This document shows positions 11,763 to 11,799 of a stretch of DNA of 11,799 nt, one piece after another. The stretch covers positions 1-11,799 of the forward strand of contig JAITLE010000021.1 in assembly GCA_031278075.1 (NCBI GenBank). The letters are read 5' to 3'. Within the stretch, counting starts at the first letter, position 1. Each line of letters begins with the position of its first letter. The notes under the pieces are model-generated. The model had not been told where the DNA came from and searched no databases. It was given only the letters and a program-made list of their open reading frames with translations. The position numbers and the translations under genes were made by a program. Source of the stretch: Bifidobacteriaceae bacterium. Lineage in GTDB: Bacteria; Actinomycetota; Actinomycetes; Actinomycetales; WQXJ01.

Positions 11763-11799
11763 CGCGGAACTCTACACTTCTCGCTCGCGGCGGGAGAAG
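11763..11799. repeat. Intergenic palindromic repeat, copy 2 (cut by window edge)
   Basis: CTACACTTCTC (11772-11782), an 11-base loop and GAGAAG (11794-11799) repeat copy 1 at an offset of exactly 158 bases. The loops differ (GCTTCTGGCGG against GCTCGCGGCGG) but keep the same length and ends. The right arm is truncated by the end of the window. Confidence 0.72.

Noticed and set aside
1..11799. tRNA, rRNA, CRISPR array, transposase or insertion sequence
   Set aside because: No cloverleaf, rRNA signature, regularly spaced repeats with unique spacers or transposase motifs were seen.

Overview
The window is high-GC throughout, with GTG as well as ATG starts, overlapping stop/start codons (GTGA, ATGA) and a sugar ABC transporter that has no ATPase gene of its own. 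This is typical of Actinomycetota, and the secreted glucanase architecture suggests something near Micrococcales. I cannot name a genus.

Layout. Positions 1-702 (minus) hold the N-terminal two thirds of a ROK-family transcriptional regulator that runs off the left edge. It is divergent from a plus-strand block starting at 789: a lipoprotein sugar-binding protein, two ABC permeases and a Gfo/Idh/MocA oxidoreductase, all tightly packed (gaps of 3, -4 and -4 nt). The 86-bp divergent gap contains inverted repeats. A hairpin sits on the oxidoreductase stop codon. After 69 bp comes a 998-residue secreted multidomain GH16 glycosidase: signal peptide, catalytic domain with ExDxxE, two copies of a [NEW3-like + F5/8 C/discoidin] pair, and a Cys-containing C-terminal beta domain.

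Downstream on the same strand are three cell-surface genes: a secreted WxL-like protein, a DUF916-like (WxL-interacting) membrane protein, and a small LPXTG (LPLTG) sortase substrate. These match the parts list of the csc / WxL cell-surface complexes known from low-GC Gram-positives, which have been proposed to bind or use plant polysaccharides. The last surface gene overlaps prmC (release-factor glutamine methyltransferase). The final 0.2 kb has no convincing gene but holds two copies, 158 bp apart, of a conserved palindrome (the second cut by the window edge) with further hairpins between them.

Inferred logic: the secreted GH16 enzyme, held near its substrate by discoidin domains, cuts an external beta-glucan-like polysaccharide. 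The WxL/DUF916/LPXTG complex may hold polymer or enzyme at the wall. Oligosaccharides enter through the ABC importer, using an ATPase encoded elsewhere. The oxidoreductase modifies a product inside, and the divergent ROK protein senses a sugar and controls the locus. The csc-like complex in a high-GC actinobacterium beside a glucanase/importer locus is the most interesting element here.
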